This document shows positions 55,738-64,000 of a stretch of 64,000 nt of DNA, piece after piece. The DNA is from Lumbricus rubellus. Its lineage: Eukaryota; Annelida; Clitellata; Crassiclitellata; Lumbricidae. The stretch spans positions 43,683,505 through 43,747,504 of the forward strand of contig OX243814.1 in the NCBI GenBank assembly GCA_945859605.1. The letters are read 5' to 3'. The position numbers and the translations under genes were made by a program. Under the pieces are notes generated by a model, which saw only the letters and a list, made by a program, of their open reading frames with translations, was not told the origin of the DNA and made no database searches. Each line of letters begins with the position of its first letter. Positions within the stretch are counted from its first letter, which is position 1.

Positions 55738-56291
55738 CTTAAACTAAAAAATATGTATTTCCAATTGTACATTCTACATTTTCATCATCATCATAGCATT
55801 TGACACGACGTCGTGCTAGTGATGAACCAAGACGCTACTTTTCAATTGATATAATATTATCCGCATTATTATTCCGACATTTTAAACTGAAACAAAATAA
55901 TATTTTTCCATAGGCCTACAACATTTTCATCCACTTTTAGCCTACATTCTACATTTTCATCATCATCAGAATAATACTCAATAGGCATGATAGCATCATC
56001 TTCATTATTACCATCATTGTCATTCCTGTCGCTATTGTCATCATCGTTACAACAGTGATCAGCATAATCAGTATCGTCGTCAAAATCATGATTGGGGATG
56101 GTGAGTAATGGCACGAAAAGTGCATGGACGATTGGACATTGGACACGGTATCGATTTCCGCCTATTCAGAAACGTCAATTCACTTTTTCATTCAACAGAA
56201 CTGATGACGTTGTTAAAATTAGCAATGAAAGGCTACGATGGGATAGGCCAAGTGCCTTGCTTTGTAAAAACGGCTAAATTGGACTCCTGCA
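55738..56291. other. Upstream region of paralogue B with partial duplication of its start region
   Basis: 55730-55790 and 55872-55970 are related direct copies. Both contain CGACAT(C/T)TTAAACT, which covers the ATG and acceptor of paralogue B, and TACATTCTACATTTTCATCATCATCA. The distal copy has ATG TCG GAA TAA and so cannot encode the gene. It also carries extra TAGGCCTAC/TAGCCTAC-containing sequence. CAT/TCA-type simple repeats are frequent (55950-56060). Confidence 0.6.
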
Positions 56292-56506
56292 CAGTGGTGG
56301 CGTCAGGATTTCAGTTTTGGGAGGCTGAACTTTCGTCGGAAAAATTTCCATTTTCACCGCCAAAATTTCTGATGATCTTTTTTTAGTCATCACCTTCCAA
56401 TTTTGGGGGGCTCAACGTCGAAATTTGTCATTTTTACATGGCAAAAAATGGATCGCCTATTTTGGGGAGCTTAGCCCCCTCCTAGCCCCCCCTGCCGCTG
56501 CTACTG
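56292..56506. mobile_element. MITE, 215 bp, hAT-like
   Basis: Imperfect ends CAGTGGTGGCGTCAGG / complement of CAGTAGCAGCGGCAGG. Perfect 8-bp direct repeats CTCCTGCA (56284-56291 and 56507-56514). Internally it has AAATTTC/GAAATTT-type inverted stretches and GGGGGG/CCCCCC near the ends. Confidence 0.8.
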
Positions 56507-56514
56507 CTCCTGCA

Positions 56515-57439
56515 ACAACTTATAATCATCCGTTCACACTATGAAACAAAATGAATTCATGTTGCAGTTCGTCAGTGTCAAAGATTAAACAAAGATTATT
56601 GCGATTATTTAATATCGTCATATTCATCTTTATTTTCATTATTACTGGTTATATTATACATGTAGTTATAATAACCAGAACAATCATCAATATCATTATC
56701 ATCGGGTTCAAGTCAGGTTTTAGCCGAAATCGCGACCCGATGCCGCAGGTGAATTCGAATAGCAACAGACACTCGGTGTCAAGATGGATATAGCCTACCT
56801 CCTGCTGTATGCAATCCATACGTTACGATTGATTAATGGCTTTCGTTTAAACGGAAAACATCCAGTTAGCACAATTATTATTATTGACCTTTTATATAGC
56901 GCACCTTCAAGGTAACCTACTCAGAAGCGCTCAAAATCAATACCCAAAAACCGATCTTTTACTCCCAAGTTCAAAATTTGAAATCTCGTTTCTCCGTAGA
57001 ATCATTGCTGCGGCAATTTGATTATTGCTCAATCCTAGAAGTCGCAAAATTATTTTATAGTATTGGAAGTCAGAAATAATTATTGTTTAGACATTTTATT
57101 ATAATACACGATGTATTGTTCCTTTCTCTGTTTGCTCGCTGTGAAAATTCTGTTATCTCGTCCAGATAAAAGACCACGTGTACGCCTACATGTAGCTAGT
57201 CCAATGTTATCGGATTACCTTTCCGCATCTTGTATTCCGATCTCAGACCTAGGCATATGCTTGCAAAACAGATAACTCCAGTCGAAAATAATATTTTTTT
57301 TCTCAAACTGACACAGTCATTTTCAAGTTATGCAATTCTAATAATTCACAAGAACACAAAAAGGAATAGGCTACATAAATCGCAAAGTTCCCAATATGAC
57401 AATGAGGTCTGATGACCGATTATACAGATACCCAGATGC
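56515..57439. other. No gene seen
   Basis: AT-rich, with ATTAT/ATCAT simple sequence at about 56600-56710 and the third GCGCTC hairpin motif (56892-56932). Confidence 0.45.
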
Positions 57440-57447
57440 CAAGTTAG

Positions 57448-58242
57448 GGTTCTATGACACTTAATCACGCGACACTTAATACGGCGACAGTTAGTACCGT
57501 AGCCTACCTGACAGTTAATCCCGCGACACTTAATCCCGCGACCAATTAATCCCGCGACAGTTAATCCCGGCGACAGTTAGGCCTAATCCCGACTACACCT
57601 AATCCCGCGACCAATTAAATTATAATCCCGCGACACTTAATCCCGGAGACATTTAATCCCGCGTCACTTAATACCTGGAAAGTAAAATAAGTTTTAAAAC
57701 CAGTAAAATTCGATAAAAGCAATATTCACAGCAATTGTCACTGTTTTTGGTAAAAAAGAGCTCCGTTGGCATTGTCGCGATGTTTAATGTATTCGTAATT
57801 TCCATGTATCACAGTTTGTTTGCCTTTGCTGCTGCTGCCAAATTTCGCCTCCACGGCAATGCCCTATCGTAGACTGAACTTCGCAAATTCTGTTTAAAAT
57901 CCTTTGTAATGATCGTTTTATGTACAGATGTACAACAGAAAACCTGAACAGAGAGTTGCCCTGCCTAATTGACTATGTGTGCAATATTAGTCAAACCACT
58001 AGCTAATTGGTTGTGTAGACAACAACAAATATTCGTACTCACGTGAGTAGGCCTACAGGTATTAAGTGTCGCGGTATTAAATGTTGCGAGATTAAGTGTC
58101 GCGGGATTAAAATTTAATTGTCACCGGGATTAACTGTCGTGGGATTAACTGACGCGGGATTAATAATTATTGTCGCCGGGACTAAGTGTCCGGGATTAAC
58201 TGTCGTGGTATTAAGTTTCGCGGGATTAAATGTCGTGCTACT
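57448..58242. mobile_element. Foldback element with CGCGACACTTAATCC arms, 795 bp
   Basis: The left arm (57448-57690) is about ten tandem degenerate units of 15-19 bp (CGCGACA(C/G)TTAATCC). The right arm (58055-58242) is the same units in reverse complement. The central spacer of about 365 bp is unrelated. Perfect 8-bp direct repeats CAAGTTAG flank the whole (57440-57447 and 58243-58250), showing it moved as a unit. Outermost 19 bp of the two ends match imperfectly. No protein is encoded. Confidence 0.85.
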
Positions 58243-58337
58243 CAAGTTAGTGCCTATTAGGAAACAATAATAATATTGGGATAAAGATTTGTGTTTATCG
58301 TGTTGAAATACAGCGGACGTTATTATTTCTGCCTGTC

Positions 58338-59690
58338 ATACTTTATAAATCTCCAAAATTATGTCATGGTTTATTTTTTCAATTAGCCTACCTCAGATTT
58401 CTTCAGTGCCAAAACCTTTTTCAAGATGAGAGCACTGATCCTGACTAACGTTTACGGTTAAATGCTTCGCAGGCTTAGACTATGATTGTATTTCTTCTTG
58501 CTTCGACGAGTAATTTCTAATTTCCTGTCCGCGTTATGTTTCCCGCTCCCTTTCAACAACCTTGATTTTTATTTGCGTATTCCCATTCTAATCGTCTTGT
58601 CATTCATCTGTGACTATCGTTGCCGACGCTTGAGTCCTATCTCGGCGGTGCAGAGGTTAAGTGAAGAGCTTAAGTTGTGAACACCGATAGGGCGCCATTA
58701 TTTTCTTTGTCATTGACAATTATTCTTCTCTGCATGACCTAGTTCATAGTTTCCACTAACTTATCCTTCACACTCGAGGTAATCTATATAAGTCATGGTT
58801 AAGTGCAATAAAGGCTTATTATGAGTCCACAGATTAGGCCTACTTACATGTATGAGTCATATTTTCAGCTGAAGTCCATCGAGCTGATGGACTGATGAGA
58901 CAGATAGGCTACCCAAACCTCTGAACAGACGTCAAGTTAGGAACGAGTAGCCTAGTTGGATTATTAGCTAGCAGGCTGATTTAGTAAAAATGCAAGTCAC
59001 GTTTTATTTATGTCGGTCGTTCTTCGTCACTGTTATTGCCGCTCACCTCCATACGAACATTGAACCGATGTTTGTATCCTAATACAGCATTAATCGGGCA
59101 GACGTAGGCAACTGATGGAGCATACGCGTACGAAGTTACGATTGACAGGCTATGTTCTCATGTAGAACATCATGTGATCAATGATCATGTTGTGTAATGT
59201 GTAGCCTATCACAGTCAATATGCTGCCGAATTTTAGGGTCTATTTAGAAATAAACAGTGACCGGAAACGATGGCGAAATTTATCGCAAATTAACATGCTG
59301 ATAATTCGTCTCATCATGAAGCATGGCCTCACGGGGCGTTGCATGATGTGGCAACAATTTGAATTGTTGCTCATCATTTTCGTAGGCTGGATGTTCCTCG
59401 GTTGAGTCGCCACTCCAACGCGAGTAGATCAGAACTGGACAGGCTGATCATCCCGGCGTTGACCACCTCAGTTATCCGTCTTCACTCCATGACCCTGGAG
59501 CAGGGGGGGTTGTTTTAGGCTATCTCATAGCCGGATGCAGTTTAACGTCATACCCAGGACATCGACCTCAATGGAAATCAACTTCCTAATTCGTCTGCTA
59601 ATTTATAACTGAAAAGTATGCCTACGCAGTAAGGTCAAGTGATTATGGGTCTAGTAATAACAAAATTAATGTACTGACCATTATAGTGTT
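58338..59690. repeat. Segmental duplication, copy II (empty-site copy)
   Basis: Diverged collinear homologue of 38873-42480 that lacks the hAT-type, Helitron-like and LINE insertions found there. It has its own extra stretch of about 250 bp (59310-59565). It preserves TACTTTATAAATCTCC, CCTGTCCGCGTTATGTTTCC, TGCAATAAAGGCTTATTA and GGCTACCCAAACCTCT. Confidence 0.85.
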
Positions 59691-60266
59691 TGCATAGGTA
59701 GGCTTACATAACCAACATTGTACTTGGCCGTTAGCACCACAAATATCTAATGCTTATCATTTTCATGCAATGGCAAGGTTTGTTCACATAGTTGAACAAG
59801 TTCCATGACCACACAAGAAGGTTTTATCGCGATGACTCGGGCCACTCGGCTTGCTAAAAATCCATAATAGGCCTATAATAATAATTGTTAATTACTTATC
59901 GCCAATAGAAAGTTGGAATTCAAGTTTCTGATCAATTTCACACTCTTCTGATTTTTTCTCATTCCCGAAGTAAGCGGCAAGATTGTGACGATAGAACAAC
60001 ATTCAACTCATATTCCCGAAAACGACCAATTTACATAAACCTAGTTTCTTTGATATAGCCTACCCTTTTGTCGCCATAATTTTTATGATGCAATGCGTTG
60101 CAAATTGACTTAAATTCATTCTCTTACTTCATTCATTCTTGCCATTATAATAGACCTCTGCGTATTCCATGAGACTTTATCTGCTATGGTACAGAGTTTT
60201 ACAGACGTTACAGATCAGTACGGTCAACGTCATCAGCCTCATGACAACCGAACGCCAAGTCATGGT

Positions 60267-60302
<36 letters not shown>

Positions 60303-61292
60303 GACAGACAGACAGAGACAGACAGAGAGAGAGACAGAGATACAGAGACAGAGAGAGTTTATTCACGTAAGTACATGTATATTGTGTTAAAGCAAAGATG
60401 ATGCAGCACTGCAGCAGTGTGGGGTTACAGTCACTGTTGCTGGCTGAAGAAAATGGTGAAGCGGCCGTTGAATGCTTCAGTTGAGAGAAATATTGCAATG
60501 GTGATCTTTTTAGTATTCGTTTTTTGTGTAGGGTGACCATTAATCTCAATTTCTGTCGTGTGTCCCGGTGTTCCATGATTTGAGAGATAGAACAAAATTG
60601 CTCCGGTTTCTAACAGAAGGAAACGAAGCCAGTCCTTCGTGATATGCCCTGCCATCATGCCATGCCCTGGCGTAGCGCCGCCACTGCCTAAGATTCCGAG
60701 TCAAACACACCTGTCTTGTAGCCTATAGTTATGCGAAGTGAGAAACGAAGTCTTCAACAATTATTTGAGATGTGACTTCATAAAATCGATTTCTGCTACT
60801 TTTTGTTGCTTTACGTTTTTGGATCGTTAAAAAACAGTGGGTGGGCAGTGGGCACACTAAAAGTGATATAACTTTTGTTCTGTATCTAATGTTTCGATGA
60901 AATTCACTATTCCACGTATTAATACTTCAAGTGCGTAAAACTTGATTGGAAAAATTCTTATTTTTTACTAAGATATTGACAAAATCCGTAAGGGATTACT
61001 TTTACGGCCACCCTGTAGATGACTGTAGAATGAGTACTGTAGAATGTAGATACATGGCTTTGGTGCTCTTGATCATTGTGCCATAGAGGCCGCCAAATTA
61101 GTTTCTAGCATAGATGTAAAAAACGATGGAAACGAGGTAAAAAAACCAAAAAACCTCGTTTTCTTCACAAAAATAAAAAACGGAAAAAACCACAAAAACG
61201 GAAATGTAAAATAATTTGACGTTTTACATCTTAAACTGAATTTTGAACTTAAAACCCATGTTTACTTATTAGCCTACATGTAGGCCTATCTC
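59691..61292. other. No gene seen; (GACA)n and a solitary hAT-type end
   Basis: Includes a GACA/GAGA microsatellite (60270-60355). The stretch GCCATGCCCTGGCGTAGCGCCGCCACTG at 60658-60687 is the inverted terminus of the family at 39212-40347, with no partner end seen. Otherwise AT-rich. Confidence 0.5.
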
Positions 61293-61296
61293 TTAA

Positions 61297-61906
61297 CCTT
61301 CGCCACACGTATGGGGGTCAAATAGACCCCCAGGGGTATATTTTCATCTGTAACTTTCTAAAATGTGGGCACCAAAAAGTTTCCTTTGGTGACTTTTCCT
61401 AAAAATTCCTCCTTGTCAAAATGATATGAGTGACGTCATACGTTGACGCTAAGTTCTGACGCTGTGACGTCATTTTGGTGAGATCTTAGAGTGAAATTCA
61501 TGTCCATATCATTAGTGTCCATATACAATGAGGTGTATCTCTGCTTCTACGCAAGGTATCTTGAAGATTATTTTTTGTTTCCAATGTTTTAGGGGTCAGG
61601 GAATTCACTCCAGCTACTGACAAATGCCTGACCTTGACGGAAGACCTTGAAATTCAAGGTCACAAATATTCAAGATAGCATGCGAAGAAACAGAAATCCA
61701 CCTGAAAAATCATGTGACCTTGAATTTCAATATCATCCGTGAAGGTCACGCATTTGGCAGTAGCTGCAATGAATTCCCTGACCCATAAAACATTAGAAAC
61801 CAAAGAAAAATTATGAAATTCCATGCCCAGGAACAGGTATACCTTGGGGGTCATTTGGACCCCCAAGCATAGAAGACGTAGTTTTTTTGGTCGCATATGG
61901 CGAAGG
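61297..61906. mobile_element. Palindromic TTAA-bounded element, 610 bp (piggyBac-like MITE)
   Basis: Inverted ends CCTTCGCCA...TGGCGAAGG with TTAA on each side (61293-61296 and 61907-61910). Subterminal palindromes GGGGGTCAAATAGACCCCC (about 61314) and GGGGGTCATTTGGACCCCC (about 61846) parallel the GGGTCC palindromes of the piggyBac element at 51437. The central halves (about 61567-61670 and 61715-61815) are near-perfect inverted copies, so the element can fold into a long hairpin. It has no coding capacity. Confidence 0.82.
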
Positions 61907-61910
61907 TTAA

Positions 61911-62164
61911 TGATGACGTTAAACAATTAAATATTGACTTCAGTTATCTGAAACCTTGAGATTGGGCTGAAAACGTAAAGAATATAATGAAAAATAATAT
62001 TAAGGAGAAAATAACGGACAGAAAATAAATAAGTAGCGTTAGCCTACATCAAAAATAAAAAATCGAATAAAACAATGGACAAAATATTTTTTTAAAGAAA
62101 AAAAACACGATTTTGGGAGCGATTAAAAAAACGAAAAAACGTTTTAAACAACTATGGTTTCTAG
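61911..62164. other. No gene seen
   Basis: A-rich sequence between the palindromic element and the LINE tail. Confidence 0.4.
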
Positions 62165-63193
62165 TATTGACTTGACTTACTTGACTTATGGCTTTGACGA
62201 TGCTTTCGCACGTGACAGCCGCCCAGCTATGGAAAATCTCAACTTCTCTCTCTCTCTTGAGCTTTGTGTGTAGCCTCCTGTGTGGACCAACCCATCTCCC
62301 GACAGTCGTCACGCATCATGTCGACCCATCTCTTCTTGGGTCTTCCTTTTTTCTTTTTCCATGCACATATCCGTTGACAGCTATTTTCGGGTATCTCTCA
62401 TCCCGCATTCTGGATACGTGGCCAAAGTAGCGTAACCGTTTGCTCTGTATTTTGTGTATTATATCATGCTGAATATTCAGTCTGTTGTATATCTCTGTAT
62501 TCCTAATCCTATCCCTTCTCGTGACACCCTCTATCTTTCGTAAGCATGCCATTTCGAACACCCTCAACCGCTGCTTCTGTGCCTCCCTCAGCGTCCAAGT
62601 CTCTGAATTGTACAGCAAAGCACTCAGCACCAATGTCTCATACATCTGAACTTTTGTGGCTTTTCCTATTTCCTTCGAGCTCCAAACCTTACCCAGCACC
62701 TGTAGTATTCCACTGGCCAGCCCGATTCTTCTGTCCATGTCTTTTTTAGATTCTCCATTTGTGCTAATGGTTCTCCCAGATACACGAAGTTCTCCGTCTG
62801 TTCTAGTTGGTGTCCATCTGCTTCTAACTGAAATTTGATGTTGCCTCTTCCGAGAAACTGGCTTTCCGTTTTTAGTACATTTATACTCATTCCCATTTCT
62901 CGACTCACTTGGACCACTTTGGTAAGCGACTCTTGTAGTCCATTTGCTTGTTTCGCCAGAAGGGCGATATCATCCGCAAATCTCAGGTCATTTATCGTCT
63001 GTCCTCCGATCACCGCTCCTTCATCCGTTCCATCCAGTGCCATAGCCATGATTACATTGATTAGTTCCAGGAATATGTTGAATAGCTGCAGTGGCGACAA
63101 GACACATCCCTGCAGTACTCCCACTAAAGTTTTAACCCCTTTACCGGCAACCCCGACTATAGTCGTCCTTAACAATCGACCTTTATACGGCAA
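62165..63193 (-). pseudogene. RTE-like LINE fragment
   Basis: The minus strand starts in the RT fingers/palm: GVLQGCVLSPLQLFNIFLE, then TINDLRFADDIALLA with the FADD catalytic pair, then SINVLKTESQFLG and TENFVYLG. Near 62745 the frame shifts; the thumb and tail continue in another frame (IGLASGILQVLGKVWSS, LLYNSETWTL, RYFGHVSRM and RRDGST-type end). A further frame change precedes the terminal RREVEIFHSW-like part. A short TAAGTCAAG-type repeat near 62165-62185 may be the 3' tail. The 5' half is missing. Confidence 0.85.
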
Positions 63194-63274
63194 CCCCGAT
63201 TATAATCGTCTAGCTGATATTATGAACTGCAGCGTCGAATTTTCTTGTCCAAACTGCTAAGACGTCGGTGCAGT

Positions 63275-63865
63275 GCATAATGATGGACAATGATGATGAT
63301 GAAGATGACGACGACGACGATGATGATGATGACGGCGACAACGACGATGATGATGACGACAACGACGACGATGATGATGATGACGACGATGATGATGATG
63401 TTGAATATGATTATGATGACGACGCCGACGACGATGGTGATGATGACGACGACGATGATGACGGCGAAAACGACGGCAACGACGATGATGATGACGACAA
63501 CGACGATGATGATGACGACAACGACGACGATGAGGATGATGACGACGACAATAATCACGATGATGATTATGAGGATGACGACGACGATGATGATACCGAC
63601 AACGACGATTATGACGATGACGACGATGATGATGATGCCAACGACGACGACGACGATGATGACGATGACGACACCGACGATGATGAAGATGATGACGATG
63701 ATGATATTGATGACGACTACGACGACGATGATGATGGTGATGACGACTACGACGACGATGATGATGACGACAACAAAGATTGATGATGATGATGATGACG
63801 ACGATGATGATGAAGATGACGGCGACGACGATGATGATGATGATGACGACGACGACGATGGTGAG
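63275..63865. repeat. (GAT/GAC)n trinucleotide microsatellite, about 590 bp
   Basis: Imperfect GAT/GAC triplets throughout. Translation gives poly-Asp, poly-Met/Thr or poly-Ile/Val depending on frame, so the long open frames here are not genes. GAC and GAT alternate in blocks, suggesting a higher-order period. Confidence 0.97.
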
Positions 63866-63880
63866 GGAAGGTTGACGTCA

Positions 63881-64000
63881 TAAATCGTCAATGAGGTCGT
63901 AAATAACGTTATAAATCGTGAATGACGTCGTAATGACGTCATCAATCGTCCATGACTTCATCAATGACGTCATGAATGACGTCGTCAATCGTCAATGACG
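63881..64000. promoter_or_regulatory. Cluster of CRE-like TGACGTCA palindromes
   Basis: Three perfect TGACGTCA octamers and two TGACGTCG variants occur in about 120 bp, in tandem units containing ATCGTCAATGA and continuing to the window end. TGACGTCA is the CREB/ATF binding site, but here it may simply be a minisatellite unit. Confidence 0.45.

Noticed and set aside
60531..61013. Possible mariner-like MITE between AGGGTGACCATTA and TTACGGCCACCCTGTA
   Set aside because: Ends match only partly and the left end lacks the expected CA; not convincing.
63268..63945. Long open frames (171-241 codons) of poly-Asp, poly-Met/Thr or poly-Ile/Val
   Set aside because: They are translations of a GAT/GAC microsatellite; all frames are open for compositional reasons.
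1..64000. CRISPR arrays, bacterial operons, phage or riboswitches
   Set aside because: No regularly spaced direct repeats with unique spacers; gene structure, introns and element types are those of an animal genome.

Overview
This is a repeat-dense, intron-bearing animal genome segment, not a bacterial one. The evidence is RTE/L2-like non-LTR retrotransposons, pogo, piggyBac, hAT-like and Helitron elements, splice sites, and Mab-21/cGAS-like genes. The intergenic DNA is AT-rich with many microsatellites and a striking excess of the palindrome TAGGCCTA. I infer a marine invertebrate, plausibly a deuterostome such as an echinoderm. That assignment is weak and rests on repeat style and gene families only.

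Left third (1-15.7 kb): nested transposon debris. A foldback-like element built on ACCATTTTGTCCG repeats (1-2190) is followed by a 1,236-bp hAT-type non-autonomous element that carries a piece of a LINE. Next is a 7.7-kb hAT-like unit (3996-11716, 14-bp inverted ends, 8-bp target duplication TGGACCAG). It contains CpG-rich DNA of unknown origin, a degenerate L2/CR1-like LINE, and an RTE-like LINE that is itself split by a 1,056-bp element. More MITEs, another RTE-like LINE, and rearranged pieces of a cysteine-rich repeat-associated protein family follow.

Centre (15.76-30.89 kb): four head-to-tail copies, with a 3,783-bp period, of one pogo-superfamily DNA transposon. The array as a whole is bounded by a single TA target duplication, and neighbouring copies abut TIR-to-TIR. 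Each copy encodes a spliced transposase of about 776 aa: HTH, DDD catalytic core, nine 17-residue repeats and a C-terminal PHD-like zinc finger. Ten copies of a 13-bp motif are split evenly between the two subterminal regions.

30.9-43.6 kb: a Gypsy-like integrase remnant between inverted LTR-like arms, several MITEs, and two or three Helitron-like elements. There is also a segmental duplication (38.87-42.48 kb versus 58.34-59.69 kb). The second copy lacks the insertions and so acts as a natural empty site.

43.6-55.8 kb: the only candidate host genes. These are two paralogous minus-strand genes of the Mab-21/cGAS-like nucleotidyltransferase superfamily with long C-terminal extensions. Paralogue A is frameshifted near its 3' end by a 5-bp insertion. 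Paralogue B is cut in two by a 2,644-bp piggyBac element at a TTAA inside its reading frame.

55.8-64 kb: a MITE, a foldback element made of short tandem repeats, the second copy of the segmental duplication, a palindromic TTAA-bounded element, a degenerate RTE-like LINE, a 590-bp GAT/GAC microsatellite and a cluster of CRE-like TGACGTCA palindromes. No rRNA, convincing tRNA or CRISPR array was seen.
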